Shown here piece by piece: positions 12,562 to 23,085 of a stretch of DNA of 64,000 nucleotides. Each line of letters begins with the position of its first letter. Positions within the stretch are counted from its first letter, which is position 1. Source of the DNA: Nageia nagi (taxonomy: Eukaryota > Pinophyta); NCBI GenBank assembly GCA_050084985.1, contig JBITNC010000001.1, forward strand, positions 18,042,001 through 18,106,000, in the 5' to 3' direction. The position numbers and the translations under genes were made by a program. The notes beneath the pieces were generated by a model. It was given only the letters and a program-made list of their open reading frames with translations, made no database searches and had not been told where the DNA came from.

Positions 12562-13100
12562 TAATATATTATGAAATAGGTGCAAGAATAAAAATATCAA
12601 TGGAAGGAAATTTAGATGATAAGAGAAGCATACCTAAAAGACCTATATAGTACTAGGAGAAGTTTTTAATGCCAAGATATTAATGAATGACCAAGAGAGA
12701 GGTTTAGCTTAATTAAGTGAGAAAAATAAGCTCATGATTATCCAAGCTACTAATTTTAACCCAATTGATATTCCACCTCTAGGTTGTGGAACTACTTGAA
12801 ATAATAAAAGAAAATGATATCATACAATCAAATCAAGATTATATATAATATTGATAGAGGAAAATTCAATATCTTTGGAGATTTCATTCAAATATCCTAG
12901 AGTGGTTATATTCATACCACTTTTTTATAAGCATCCACATCATCATCAAATATCACCACCTTAAGCATCACCCCTTTAGATTTGAGAATTTTTAGCTCCT
13001 AAATAAAGATTTACTAAAGTTGATACAACAATAATGGAAAAAAGGAAAACCAAAACTTAGAATAGAATAATTCCAGCTACAATCTAGGTTAAAACATATA
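12200..13100 (+). pseudogene. LINE ORF2 endonuclease, copy 3
   Basis: Starts with ITTWNVSGL at about 12201, the usual endonuclease opening with the catalytic Asn. It then gives VVLLWETKGSMGAMQIISK (catalytic Glu retained), and NAKILMNDQERGLA at about 12665, where the preceding Gly-Asp-Phe is damaged. A CATA/TA microsatellite expanded inside the domain. Decayed, with many stops. Confidence 0.7.
12509..12570. repeat. (CATA)n(TA)n microsatellite
   Basis: About five CATA units run into an uninterrupted TA tract, then degenerate TA-rich sequence. The tract lies in the endonuclease region of LINE copy 3 and has no counterpart of that length in copy 2, so it expanded after the two copies diverged. 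Confidence 0.9.
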
Positions 13101-13266
13101 AAATGCATATTGAAAAACTAGATTAAATCTTGATGAATAGATTTTCAACAATAAAGAGTAGTTTTGATAGGGAAAGTGCAAGGAATAGTATGAAGGATAC
13201 AAACATAAATGATTTTAGAAGAGTTACTTTCTCAAGAAAGTGCTTTGATACAAGAGGAGGAGGAAC

Positions 13267-14488
13267 TTGATAAGAAAAAAAGTTCTTTCATTAGTCAACC
13301 ATATTCAAATTCATTATAAACATTTGGATACTCTTATTAATACAAAATACCTCAAAGAAATTACAAAAATAACTAACAATTATTTTTTTACTTTGTTCAC
13401 TATAGACCAAATCTCTCTAAATAGGCTCAAGAGAAAGTTTCGAGAAGTATTCCCAAATTAGAATCTCTAAAGTAGAATGAAGATCTTTTAAAGGAGATCA
13501 AAGAGGAAGAGTTGAAAAGAGTCATGTTTTCCATGCAATCAAGGAAAGCCCTAGTTCCTGATGGATTACCAATTGAGTTCTACAAAGCCTTTTGGGACAC
13601 CATGGGGAATGATGTCACTAAAGCTATGGAAGAGACAAAATTCAATAGAAGGATTCTTAAATCCCTCAACTATCCCTTTTTGATCTTGATTATGGAAGTA
13701 GGAAATATGGAGAAACTAATTAATTATATACCAATTTCCCTCTACAATGTGATCTAGAAGATTATAACTAAGGTAATAGCTAATAGATTCAAAATCATAT
13801 CACCGAATATCATATCTCTTGAATAAGGTGTTTTTGTACATGATAGAAAAATTATAGATAGAAGTATGATAACTCTAAAAACTATTCAGTAGATGGCTAA
13901 AAAAAAAAAGAACAAATGAATTTTCTTGAAGTTTGATTTATCGAAGGCCTATGACATAGTGAGTTAGGATTTTTTGGATCATATTCTATAAAGATTTGGT
14001 TTTAAGGAGGAATTGATTAATTAGGTTATGGAATGCATATCTATAATCTCCTTCTAACTCTTAATCAATGGAATACATTCTCCATAATTTAAGGCTAGCA
14101 AAGGTATTAGACAAGGATATTCTCTTATCATACCTATTTATTTTTTTACAAAAGGATTGAGGGTACTTATTCAGAGAAAAAGAGTATAGAATACCATCTC
14201 AAGGGTAATGTTAAATAGAGATATAACCATAACCCATATATAATTCATGGATGATATACGATTATGAGACAAAGTAATATTAAAAGAAGCAACTAGTATC
14301 ATAGGTATTTTAGATTGTTATATTGCAACCATTGGCCAATTTCTAAATGAAGAAAAACCAAACACTATTTATTTAATATGTATAAAATAATAATGATTTG
14401 AAAATCACACCTTATGAGATTCTCAATTTCCTCCCTCACATTAGAATACCTGGGTATTCCCTTGATGAAAAAATATTGAAGAATGAGG
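13267..14488 (+). pseudogene. LINE ORF2 reverse transcriptase, copy 3 (palm)
   Basis: Open segments at 13267-13461 and 13512-13757 and the broken frame after them contain ordered RT motifs. These are MQSRKALVPDGLPIEFYKAFW (fingers), KFDLSKAYDIV at about 13930 with the next Trp changed to a stop, KGIRQGYSL at about 14105, and FMDD at about 14250 (family usually Phe-Ala-Asp-Asp) as the catalytic site. The frame continues to LGIPL-like sequence and is then cut by the solo LTR. Enzyme function is lost through stops, though the catalytic Asp pair remains. Confidence 0.85.
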
Positions 14489-14981
14489 TGTTGGAATCTA
14501 TAATGCATTATTGTAAAGGTTTGTATTAAATCTTCTATGTAAAGTTCACTAATATTTAAGGGTATCATTTGATACCTTAAGTGTTTAAGTGAATATGATA
14601 ATGTAACTTGTCCTACACTCCATGTTATGAGCATGCCCCTTGGGTAAAAGGATGTGCATGTCATGCTTTTGTACATTGGATAAAAGGGTTATCCAAAGAG
14701 GGATTTTGGCCTATAAATAGAGGCTCCCTATTTGTGATTATACACCAATTGTGGAGTAAAATTATGCTATAGGATAGTGGTTAGAAGAAAAGAGTAGGAG
14801 GATTGTAAGAGAGTTGTATTTGTAATTGAAGTAAAGATCTAGTTAGTGGATGTACTCCTAGTTGGAGGAACCACTTACATCTTGTGTTGTAAGATTGCTT
14901 TGTGAGTTTGTTAGATGTAATTGTGAGCTTCAATGTGATCTTGGTTGATTAAGAATTATCTTGTTAGTGTTAGTTCCTTCA
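14489..14981 (+). repeat. Solo LTR of the 485-bp-LTR copia family
   Basis: Starts TGTTGGAATC and ends TTAGTTCCTTCA, flanked by a perfect 5-bp duplication TGAGG (14484-14488 and 14982-14986). It matches the reverse complement of both LTRs of the copia element at 21891-30046 over its full length. No internal region is present, so the element was lost by LTR-LTR recombination. Its removal restores the LINE RT sequence. Confidence 0.95.
14712..14720 (+). promoter_or_regulatory. Putative TATA box in solo LTR
   Basis: TATAAATAG in a conserved context (GGCCTATAAATAGAGGCTCC). The same motif sits at the same place in both LTRs of the full-length copia element. Position in the LTR fits an RNA polymerase II promoter, which would face LINE sequence here. 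Confidence 0.55.
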
Positions 14982-15623
14982 TGAGGATTGGAAAACTATA
15001 ATAGATAAATTTCACATAAAGCTTGCAAACTGGACTCATAAATGATTGATCTTTAGAGGTAGGATGACAATTTTGAAATCAATTCTACAAGCATTACCAA
15101 TTTACAAATTTTATAATTTAGAATCCCCTAAGAGCATCCTCAATAATTTGTATAAACTAACGAGAAGTTTTTTTATGGTGTGGAGAAAAAGGAGAGCTTA
15201 AAGGTACCTTGGTAAGATGGGATAAGGTGTATCAACCAAAGGAAATAGGAGAAATTGATATTGAAGTTGCAATAACTAAAAACCAAGCCTTATTAGGAAA
15301 ATTATACTAACTATGGATCATAAATCAAGACCAATTATGGAGTCAAGCTTTAAAAGCAAGATATTTTCTAGCCCACGAAATAGAAGGCCTCCCTTAACTG
15401 CTAGTCACAAGAGAGGGCTCAAAGATATGGAAAGTATTCAAAAATGGATCTTATTTAGTAAAGGATAATTCATATTAGAATTTAGGAGATGATAAAAAGA
15501 TCAAATTATGAGATGATTCTTAGTTACTTTCACCACCCATAATCATATAATACCCTCATATGAATGGGCTTATAGAGGCTCTATGCAATCAAGGTTGTAC
15601 CTTGATTTCTTACTATCTTATTC
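14982..15623 (+). pseudogene. LINE ORF2 reverse transcriptase, copy 3 (thumb and connector)
   Basis: Resumes after the solo LTR with ANWTHK-like and LIFRGRMTILKSILQAL sequence, then a QPKEIGEIDIEVAITKNQAL-like block at about 15235-15295. The order matches copy 2 at 4154-3702. It is cut at 15623 by the gypsy element. Confidence 0.75.
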
Positions 15624-16711
15624 TGATCCATAAATAGTAAGATTAAAACTTCACATTAACCTCTTCAAATGGATCATTCCACACTTAAAATATTTAAGTG
15701 CTTGTAAAAGAAATTTAGGAAAACAAAGTGTAAACACAAAGAAGAGAAAAGCATTCACCAAAGAAGAGATAAGCAAGATTTATCCTGGTTCACCTAGTGT
15801 GGGCTACATCCAGCTCAAAAGCTTTCTACTATTAATGGGGGAATCACTTTACAAGGCCTCTAAGGTCCTTCAAAACCTCCTCTCACATTCACAATACACT
15901 CTTAGCTCTGAAAATCACAACAAAATTGAAACACTTTCTGAAATCCTCCTTCTTTCCTCTTTTGTCCAATTTGCTCCCCTTTTATACAATTTTTGGAGCT
16001 AAAACTAGAGAGAATTACAACTAAAAATTTCAATAGAAAAGCCTATTTTTAGATACCCATTAACCTTCTTGATCTTCCTGCCAAATTTGGGCTCAATTGG
16101 TTGCAAAAATCTCTTAAAAATGAGCTCTGAATCTGAAAAACACGCTCTCTGGACTGTTACAGGCTTACAAGATAAACTTAGCCCAAAAATAGGACCTTAG
16201 GCAAATCAAAAATCTTGAAAAACCTTTGAAAAATGCCAAAATACGTTAAAATACTCCAAAAATGGGTGGGTGCACTATGGTGCTGACACATGGCACATTC
16301 TGGGCAAAAGTTAAATGGTCAATAGGCGGGTAGGCTGACTGGGCAGCTTGCATGGGCGGTTTGGCACATGTGGACGGGTTACGCGTAGGGTCAGACGGGT
16401 TGGCGGTGCGTGTGGTCAGATGGGTCTGATAGCAGTCAAATGTGGGATTTGACCTCCACATGCTCCCTTTGGACTCTGACGTGGTCCATGGTGGCTCCCT
16501 GTCACACCGATGTGGCCTCCACAGTGGCGGGCGGGTCCTGCCATTTTTTTTTTTCAAAAATACTCAAAATAGACTTAAGGCCATAACTTTCACATACGGA
16601 CTCGGATTCTCGATCCAAAAGAAGCATTGGAAAGCTGAAGACAAGATGATTACAATGAACATACTAAAATGGAGATTACTAAATGTTGAAGGGATCCAAA
16701 TTTTCATATCA
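15624..16711 (-). repeat. 3' LTR of the gypsy element
   Basis: Plus-strand ends TGATCCATAAATAG and TTTTCATATCA. It contains an unusually GC-rich stretch (16260-16545). Open stretches seen inside it (for example 16246-16557) are not genes; both LTRs carry the same stretches with frame differences. Confidence 0.9.
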
Positions 16712-16877
16712 TTTCTCCCCATTAAGAGAGAGCTTTTATCCCCAAAAGCATTTAGGATGATGGAATGAGGTGAGGGTAGAGCTCCCTCACCCGATCAACT
16801 GCATACCACTTGGCCTTGTGTGGATGTTGGCCCTTCACTCTAATATGCCACACCTCATGTATGCCACTACGAGATGA

Positions 16878-17170
16878 TCATTGCTTCTTTTCCAATACTA
16901 CATCCTTAACCAACACATTCATGTGCTCAGGGGCTAAATCCTCAACTGACTGTAACATGACCTCTGTATCTTCTGCAACTAAAGCTGGTCCATACAACTT
17001 CAAATTCTCAACATTAATAACAGAATACATTTGCATATAGGGTGGTAAGTCTAACCGAAATGCATTATCCCCAACTTGACCAATAATGGTAAATGGACCA
17101 TACCTTATTGGTTTCAACTTCCTTCCCTTACCTTGCTGTCTCTCCTTGTTGAGATGAAGCCATACCTGAT
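16878..17170 (-). pseudogene. Gypsy integrase C-terminal GPY/F module
   Basis: Reads VGDQVWLHLNKERQQGKGRK then KLKPIRYGPFTIIGQVGDNAF and DLPPYMQMYSVINVENLKLY, the GPY/F module that follows the integrase core in chromovirus-type gypsy elements. A further tail at about 16865-16790 (EVWHIRVKGQHPHKAKWYAV-like) resembles the element's extreme C-terminus. I see no convincing chromodomain. Confidence 0.85.
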
Positions 17171-17177
17171 CCCCAAC

Positions 17178-17640
17178 CTAAAATTTATGATCCACTTGAT
17201 AACGATCATGCTTCTCTTTATACCTGGATACATTTTCTTGCATTTTAGGCCAATAACAATACCTTTGTAGATTAGCAAGAGTTTTCCCAACACCAAAGTG
17301 TCCTAAAATATGAGAAGTATGAGCTTCCCTAATCAAATCATTTCTCTCACCATTAGGAATACAAAGTTTGCCCAAATGAAAAAGTAATCCATCATGCAAA
17401 TGAAAGTCATGATTTCCAACCTCATTACCAAGACTCAATCTTTGATATACATTTTGGAAATCAGGATCAACCACATATTGTTCTTTATACCCATCATGCA
17501 TTAAAGAACTATTTTGCAGAATCACAACACTAGCAACTATTTCAATTTCAAAAGGTTTATGAAGATTAGGCAAAGCAAGTACTAGAGCATGACTAATTTT
17601 CTTTTTAAGCAAGTCAAAAGCATGTAATTTTTTTCCTCTC
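17178..17640 (-). pseudogene. Gypsy RNase H edge and integrase N-terminus, joined by deletions
   Basis: Residues from about 17640 give the RNase H lead-in (KKISHALVLALPNLHKPFEIE), then jump to SSLMHDGYKEQYVVDPDFQ, which normally lies after RNase H. Then comes the integrase zinc domain region EAHTSHILGHFGVGKTLANL and RYCYWPKM, with the paired His but without the following Cys pair. It jumps again to YKEKHDRYQVDHKF, which normally follows the DDE core. Both joins keep the frame, and only a few stops flank them. No RNase H active site and no Asp-Asp-Glu triad are present. Confidence 0.85.
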
Positions 17641-17642
17641 CA

Positions 17643-18130
17643 CTAAAATCCATGACTCTTTCCTATAATAGCATGAAGTGGAGAAGGCATATAAGAAAAA
17701 TTAGCAATAAACTTGCGTAAATATTGTATTGCCCCAAGAAAACTCCTAGTCTCTGTCACATTAGTGGGAGTAGGCCATTTCAACATAGCCTCAATTTTTG
17801 CAGGATCTATCCTCAATTGACCTTCACCTACAATGTGGCCAAGATAGATTAAACTCTTCTTGATAAACTCACACTTAGACATATTCAAATAGAGTTTTGC
17901 TTCCCTTAAAACTTCAAACACTTTACGCCAAGTTCCATCTTTCTTTGGAATTATAACAATAGGAGATCCACATGGTGATGTGCTAGGTCTAATGACTCTT
18001 TGATCTAACAATTCCTTGACTTGTTTCTTAATTTTTTCATTTTCCAAAATAGTATTTCGATATAAGCCAATATTAGGAAGTGCAACATCAGGATGTAATT
18101 GAATCTCATGTTGTATATCTCTTTTAGGTG
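17643..18130 (-). pseudogene. Gypsy reverse transcriptase lacking its catalytic core
   Basis: The open stretch 18047-17643 begins IKKQVKELLDQRVIRPSTSP and continues CGSPIVIIPKKDGTWRK (RT fingers). It then passes directly, in frame, to VFEVLREAKLYLNMSKCEF and LGHIVGEGQLRIDPAKIEAM, the sequence that normally follows the palm. The block with the catalytic Tyr-x-Asp-Asp, roughly 100 residues in the family, is absent at about 17930. The frame is otherwise open and clean, so this is a discrete deletion rather than gradual decay. Confidence 0.9.
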
Positions 18131-18197
18131 GAAGTTCTTTAGGTACTTGAAATAAATCTTCAAATTCAGAAATTACCTCGTTAACTTCTTCTTTGTA

Positions 18198-18515
18198 TTA
18201 TGGTTCACAATCTTCAAGTGCCTTTATGATTTCCACTTCATCTTGAGATTTCACCATTGCAAGTATAAACATTTGTCCATTGATTAGTTTCTTTGCTTGT
18301 CCTGCAGTAATCAAAGAAATATCCTTTTTCTTGCTTTGATGAGCACTAACCATGTATTCAATTCCATATTTAATGAGTCTATATTTGTTTTCCTTTCTAT
18401 ATAATAAAGCATCTCTTTCCCATAGATAAGGACTACCAAGCACAACACAAATATCCAAAGGAACAACATCAAGTAAAACTTCATCAATGTAATCCCTATT
18501 AATCCCAAATTGCAA
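18198..18515 (-). pseudogene. Gypsy protease C-terminus / RT N-terminal linker
   Basis: Same frame region after protease. It reads DYIDEVLLDVVPLDICVVLGSPYLWERDA, the post-active-site part in which Leu-Gly-x-Pro-Tyr-Leu is the second protease strand (family usually Leu-Gly-x-Pro-Trp-Leu). A lysine-rich linker follows. The next stop (TAA at about 18197) precedes a short EFEDLFQVPKELPPKR block, the usual start of RT. Confidence 0.8.
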
Positions 18516-18521
18516 CTTGCA

Positions 18522-19874
18522 TTATTGTGTTACTTTCAACTTTGAATTGTTATTAACCCATCCCAATGGATATGGGTTTGGATGGGGTTGAGTAGTGAGT
18601 GCAAGTGATTTGACATACTTTTTTGCAATCAAATTAGCTTGAGATCCAGAATCAAATAATGTATCAATCCTAGTCTTCTTAGCTTGCACCTTGATGTGAA
18701 AAAGTTCAATTTTCTTCTTTTCCTCATCTTCATTAGGTGTATTATGCAAAGCCATACATGTCATTTTCTCATCTACATCTGAACCATCTTCAATTTCACA
18801 AGTAATAGTATTTGTTTGCTTTCTTTGACCTTTAGGTTTAGGACGTAATTCAGGATGCAATTTCCAACATTTAGCCTCTAAATGACCTTCTTTTTGACAA
18901 TGTGCACATACATCTTTAGACTTTTGTGTAGTAGACATAGTTTTCCTTTCCCCCTTTTCTTTATTCCTTTCAGAATCATCATTACTATTGTAATTGGAAG
19001 CATTGTTCTTTTTCCCATCATTAACAAATTTTCCCCTTTCTTCTAAGTGAGTGGCTTGTACACAAACTTTATCCAAATCATTTGGATCAAACATCAAAAT
19101 TGTATGCCTTAAATAATTATGCAAACCAACAATATACTTAAGAAGAGTATCTTGGGAATCAAGAGGAATACCTAGCATTGTAGCTCTTCTTCAGAATTTC
19201 ATAGTGTACTCTTGCACACTTTGTCCTTTGCCTTGACGGAAAGTTTGCCATTCCATGATTGTCTTTTGCCGATAACCCAAAGGATAAAATTGATTTCTAA
19301 GCAATTGTACAAAATGAGACCAAGAAGCAATACAAGCTTGAATAGATTCATTCTTGCTTTGTAAACAACTTTCCCACCAAACAAGTGCATTACCACTCAT
19401 TTTAAGAGTTGCTAATTGGATTTTATCCTCATCTCTTACAATTCTTTGAACTCTACAATATACTTCAATTTGTTTAATCCAATGGTCTAATTTCTTAGCA
19501 TTTACTTCTCCAATAAAAGTAGGCAAATCAAATTTAACTTCCAATTTCAAAGGAGAACTATGAAAAACACTATGTGTAACATCATTGTTAATTTTATTAC
19601 TTTCACTAGTTTCACCTTCATTTTTCTTGTATTGTTGTTCTTGAAAATGTTGGAATTGTAGAGACATTTTCTGGAACATTGTGGCAAGATCAGCAATTTG
19701 CTTCTCCACATTAGACCCTCCTTCATTGGCCATGGCTCCAAGCTCTCTTTGCTTCTTTAGCCAAACTCTAGAACCAATTTCTGGATCCTCTTCCATAAAT
19801 TCTCCTTCTCCTTTCTTGCTTTGTGACCTAGTATACATGCAAGAACACTTTCCAAACACCAACAACAATCTCAA
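18522..19874 (-). pseudogene. Gypsy gag-protease with one stop
   Basis: Starts at ATG 19874, shortly after the primer site. Residues 1-60 are charged; a Gln-rich coiled stretch follows (IADLATMFQKMSLQFQHFQ). Then comes the gag core with FDLPTFIGEVNAKKLDHWI, ALVWWES and FYPLGY, typical of chromovirus-type gag. A single TGA at about 19190 (family context suggests Arg) splits the frame, which continues at 19178. The C-terminal part has one zinc knuckle CAHCQKEGHLEAKC and ends in the protease active site TLFDSGSQANLI at about 18660. Only the stop prevents a normal gag-protease read-through. Confidence 0.9.
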
Positions 19875-19903
19875 AAATAGAGGTTATCCCAATGATTCAA
19901 CTT

Positions 19904-19915
19904 GCTCTGATACCA
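19904..19915 (-). promoter_or_regulatory. Primer-binding site (initiator-Met tRNA type) of the gypsy element
   Basis: Minus strand reads TGGTATCAGAGC, the exact 12-base plant initiator-Met tRNA complement, four bases inside the 5' LTR. It sets the strand and the LTR edge. Confidence 0.9.
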
Positions 19916-19919
19916 AACT

Positions 19920-21005
19920 TGATCCATAAATAGTAAGATTAAAACTTCACATTAACCTCTTCAAATGGATCATTTCACACTTAAAATATTTAAGTGCTTG
20001 TAAAAGAAAATTAGGAAAACAAATTGTAAACACAGAGAAGAGAAAAGCATTCACCAAAGAAGAGATAAGCAAGATTTATCCTGGTTCACCCAGTGTGGGC
20101 TACATCCAACTCAAAAGCTTTCTACTATCAATGGGGGAATCACTTTACAAGGCCTCCAAGGTCCTTCAAAACCTCCTCTCACATTCACAATACACTCTCA
20201 GCTCTGAAAATCACAACAAAATTGAAACACTTCCCGAAATCCTCCTTCTTTCCTCTTTTGTCCAATTTGCTCCCCTTTTATACAATTTTTGGAGCTAAAA
20301 TTAGAGAGAATTACAACTAAAAATTTCAATAGAAAAGCCTATTTTTAGATACCCATTAACCTCCTTGATCTTCCTGCCAAATTTGGGCTCAATTGGTTGC
20401 AAAAATATCTTAAAAATGAGCTCTGAATCTGAAAAACATGCTCTTTGGACTGTTACAGGCTTACAAGATAAACTTAGCCCAAAAATAGGACCTTAGGCAA
20501 ATCAAAAATCTTGAAAAACCTTTGAAAAATGCTAAAATACATTAAAATACTTCAAAAATGGGTGGGTGCACTGTGGTGCTGACATGTGGCACATTCTGGG
20601 TAGAAGTCAAACGGTCAATAGGCAGGTAGGCTGACTGGGCAGCTTGTGTGGGCAGTCTGGCACACATGGACAGGTTGCGTGTGGGGTAGATGGGTTAGTG
20701 TTACGCATGATCAGATAGGTTTGACAACGGTCAGATGTGGGATTTGACCTCCACATGCTCCCTTTGGACTCTGATGTTGTCCACGGTGGCTCCCTATCAC
20801 ATCGACGTGGCCTCCATAGTGGCGGGCGGGTCCCGCCATTTTTTTTTTCAAAAATACTCAAAATAGACTTAAGGCCATAACTTTCACATACGGACTCAGA
20901 TTCTCAATCCGAAAGAAGCATTGGAAAGCTAAAGACAAGATGATTACAATGAACACACTAAAATAGAGATTACTAAATGTTGAAGGGATCTAAATTTTTG
21001 AATCA
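19920..21005 (-). repeat. 5' LTR of the gypsy element
   Basis: Partner of 15624-16711. The GC-rich stretch is at 20560-20845 and differs from its partner mostly at CpG sites (for example GGCGGG versus GGCAGG), the signature of methyl-C decay. Confidence 0.9.
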
Positions 21006-21010
21006 TATTC

Positions 21011-21890
21011 ATCCTAGCTAACAACATCCTTCATATAGGTATTACACTATGGATCACTAGTTAAATGGAGAATGGGAGGTAGAAAAAGAATAACTAATAA
21101 AATTTTAGAAAAGAGAACATGGTTATGGAAGGATGGTCCTAATCAATAACATTGAGGACAAAATATATAAAGAACATATATAGTAAAATAAGGTTATTTA
21201 AGATCCCTCCTAATTAATCACTCCTAACCATAACTTCTTTGGAAAGAAATATCGCAACCAAAAGGATGTAAAAAAATAAAATATTTGTCATGCATGATGG
21301 TTCACAATAACATTATGACTTAAGACAATATGCAAAGAAGAGAATTCATTGGACCAAGCATATGTGTTATGTGTAATTAGGAGTAAGAATCCATAGACCA
21401 TCTTCTTTTTTAGTATACCTATGATATAACAATTTAGAGATGGTGGCACCTAATATTCAACTAAATATAATATTTTCCTCCCAACAATAACAATTTATGT
21501 GATTATTTCTCACAACAATTTAAATTTTGAAACTTTGAGAATATCTTGGAAGCTTGGAATGGGATTTATTTGGTGGCAGTTATGGCTGTAATAAAATAGA
21601 AAAAAAATTAAGGAGAAATTTGGAACAATGGAGAGAACATGAAGAATTATAATGAGGAAATTACTTGAGATAATACGAGGTAAAGTATAGGTAGAGTATC
21701 AAATCGTAGTGGAAGAATAAGTTATTTGGGCACAAATCTAGAAGCAATTGCAGAATGAAGGTCAAAGGGTATAAAAAAGAGAGATAGAGAGAAATTGCAA
21801 ACTTACATGGGAGCATTCCCCAATAGAGAAAAAGAAGACACAAGTTAAGTTGTATGGCATACATATATCCTAAGAAGACATAAGCAAAAA
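21011..21890 (+). pseudogene. LINE ORF2 zinc-binding tail and 3' region, copy 3
   Basis: Sequence 21030-21500 aligns with the reverse complement of 3500-3062. It includes the IGPSICVMCN block followed by a decayed LLF(E)CTYC region at about 21345-21430. Similarity ends near 21500 because copy 2 is truncated there, so 21500-21890 is probably LINE 3' end but has no partner here to prove it. It carries a poly-A-rich stretch at 21598-21610. Confidence 0.65.
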
Positions 21891-22375
21891 TGAAGGAACT
21901 AACACTAACAATATAATTCTTAAACAACCAAGATTACATGAAGGCTCACAAAACACATCTAACAAACTCACAAAGATAACACAAGATGTAAGTGGTTCCT
22001 CCAACTAGGAGTACATCCACTAACTAGATCTCACTTCATAACAAATATGAACTCTTACAATCCTCCTACACTTTTCTTCTAAATATTATCCTATAGCATA
22101 ACTTTACTTCACAAATTGGTGTGTGATCACAAAGAGGGAGCCTTCTATTTATAGTCCAAAATCCCTCTTTGGATCACCCTTTTATCCAATGTACAAAAGC
22201 ATGACATGCACATCCTTTTACCCAAGGGACATGCTCATGGCATGGAGTGTAGGACAAGTTACATTATCATATTCACTTTAATACTTAAGGTATCAAATGA
22301 TACCCTTAAGTATTAGTGAACTTACATAGAAGATTATTATAAAATCTTTACAATAATGCAGTATACATACCAATA
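21891..22375 (-). repeat. 3' LTR of the copia element
   Basis: 485 bp. Plus-strand ends TGAAGGAACTAAC and CATACCAATA; the terminal CA is mutated to TA. Contains the family TATA motif at 22145-22153 (minus strand). Confidence 0.95.
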
Positions 22376-22385
22376 CTCCCCCTTA

Positions 22386-23085
22386 ATGCAATATTGGGAT
22401 AGATCGAATAAGAGAGAAAGTAAGAGAGTTCTCCTCCAAATAGATACAACGAAGATGAGAACTTTTTACATATTTGTGAAGTAAGAAAGATCTAGTTTGG
22501 GACTCACTACTTTGTCAAATACAATCATTAACCATAATCTATTTCAATGTACATGAAGTAGTCATCCAATTAGAGGTCATGAAATGTCTCTAAGAGCCTG
22601 CATACCTAAAGTAAGTAACCTACAATCTCAAAGGAACCTGCAAGTCATAAGCAGCTCAAATAATAAAATCAATTCAATGTAACATATTCATATCAACAAG
22701 GATATATGAATCACTTAAATGCCATCATGAACTGATCAATGGTGCACTATAAGTCATCACAAAGATGCCAAGCCAAAACTCATAGTCACCTATTGTATAT
22801 AAAACATGTGTTGATTATCATTACAAAATAGAGCATGCACATATAAGTTCCTCACATATGGATAATTGAACAGTGCCAAAAGACACATAAGAGTTCCTCA
22901 CACATGGATAACTAAACAGTGCTAGATTGGCCAATCTTTTTTCTTTAAAAACTTTTTACAAGTTCCTCACATAGAGCAAACTTACCATGAAGGTGTACAA
23001 TAAAATCAATACTATACAGTAGAAAATCCTCCTAAGGGTGAAGTTGTCATCACAAACATGAATTTAACACAAAAGTTCAAACTTC
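22386..23085 (-). other. 3' untranslated region of the copia element
   Basis: Lies between the end of pol and the polypurine tract. No open frame of note. Contains a short direct repeat: two blocks of about 45 bp around GTTCCTCACA(T/C)ATGGATAA and AACAGTGC at 22842-22880 and 22893-22925. Confidence 0.6.

Larger units (their letters stand above)
15624..21005 (-). mobile_element. Ty3/gypsy LTR retrotransposon, internally deleted
   Basis: A complete insertion of 5382 bp with long LTRs of 1088 and 1086 bp, perfect 5-bp target duplication TATTC (15619-15623, 21006-21010), and a primer site complementary to initiator-Met tRNA (19904-19915 read on the minus strand). On the minus strand it encodes gag, protease, the two ends of RT, a H2C2-type integrase N-terminus, and an integrase C-terminus with GPY/F motif. 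The RT core, RNase H and integrase core are missing. The two LTRs look roughly mid-90s percent identical by eye over their first few hundred bases, making this among the youngest insertions here. It probably depended on a full-length relative to move. Confidence 0.95.
10274..21890 (+). mobile_element. LINE-type retrotransposon (copy 3), interrupted twice
   Basis: A plus-strand LINE: leader to about 10900, ORF1 (10900-12180), endonuclease (12200-13100), RT (13267-14488, continuing 14982-15623) and zinc-binding tail plus 3' region (21011-21890). It is interrupted by a solo copia LTR and a complete gypsy element. After both are removed the sequence continues in register with LINE copy 2. The copia element at 21891 inserted into its 3' tail, or just past it; sequence resuming at 30052 may be the last part of the LINE. 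Confidence 0.85.

Noticed and set aside
16246-16557. Arg/Pro-rich open frame of 103 codons
   Set aside because: Sits in the noncoding GC-rich LTR block; the other LTR has frame differences and a shorter version.
16790-16865. Possible chromodomain after the gypsy integrase
   Set aside because: The tail aligns loosely with element C-termini but lacks the aromatic cage pattern of a chromodomain.
22842-22925. Two near-repeated blocks resembling the start of a CRISPR array
   Set aside because: Only two units in a retrotransposon UTR of a plant-type genome; a simple local duplication.
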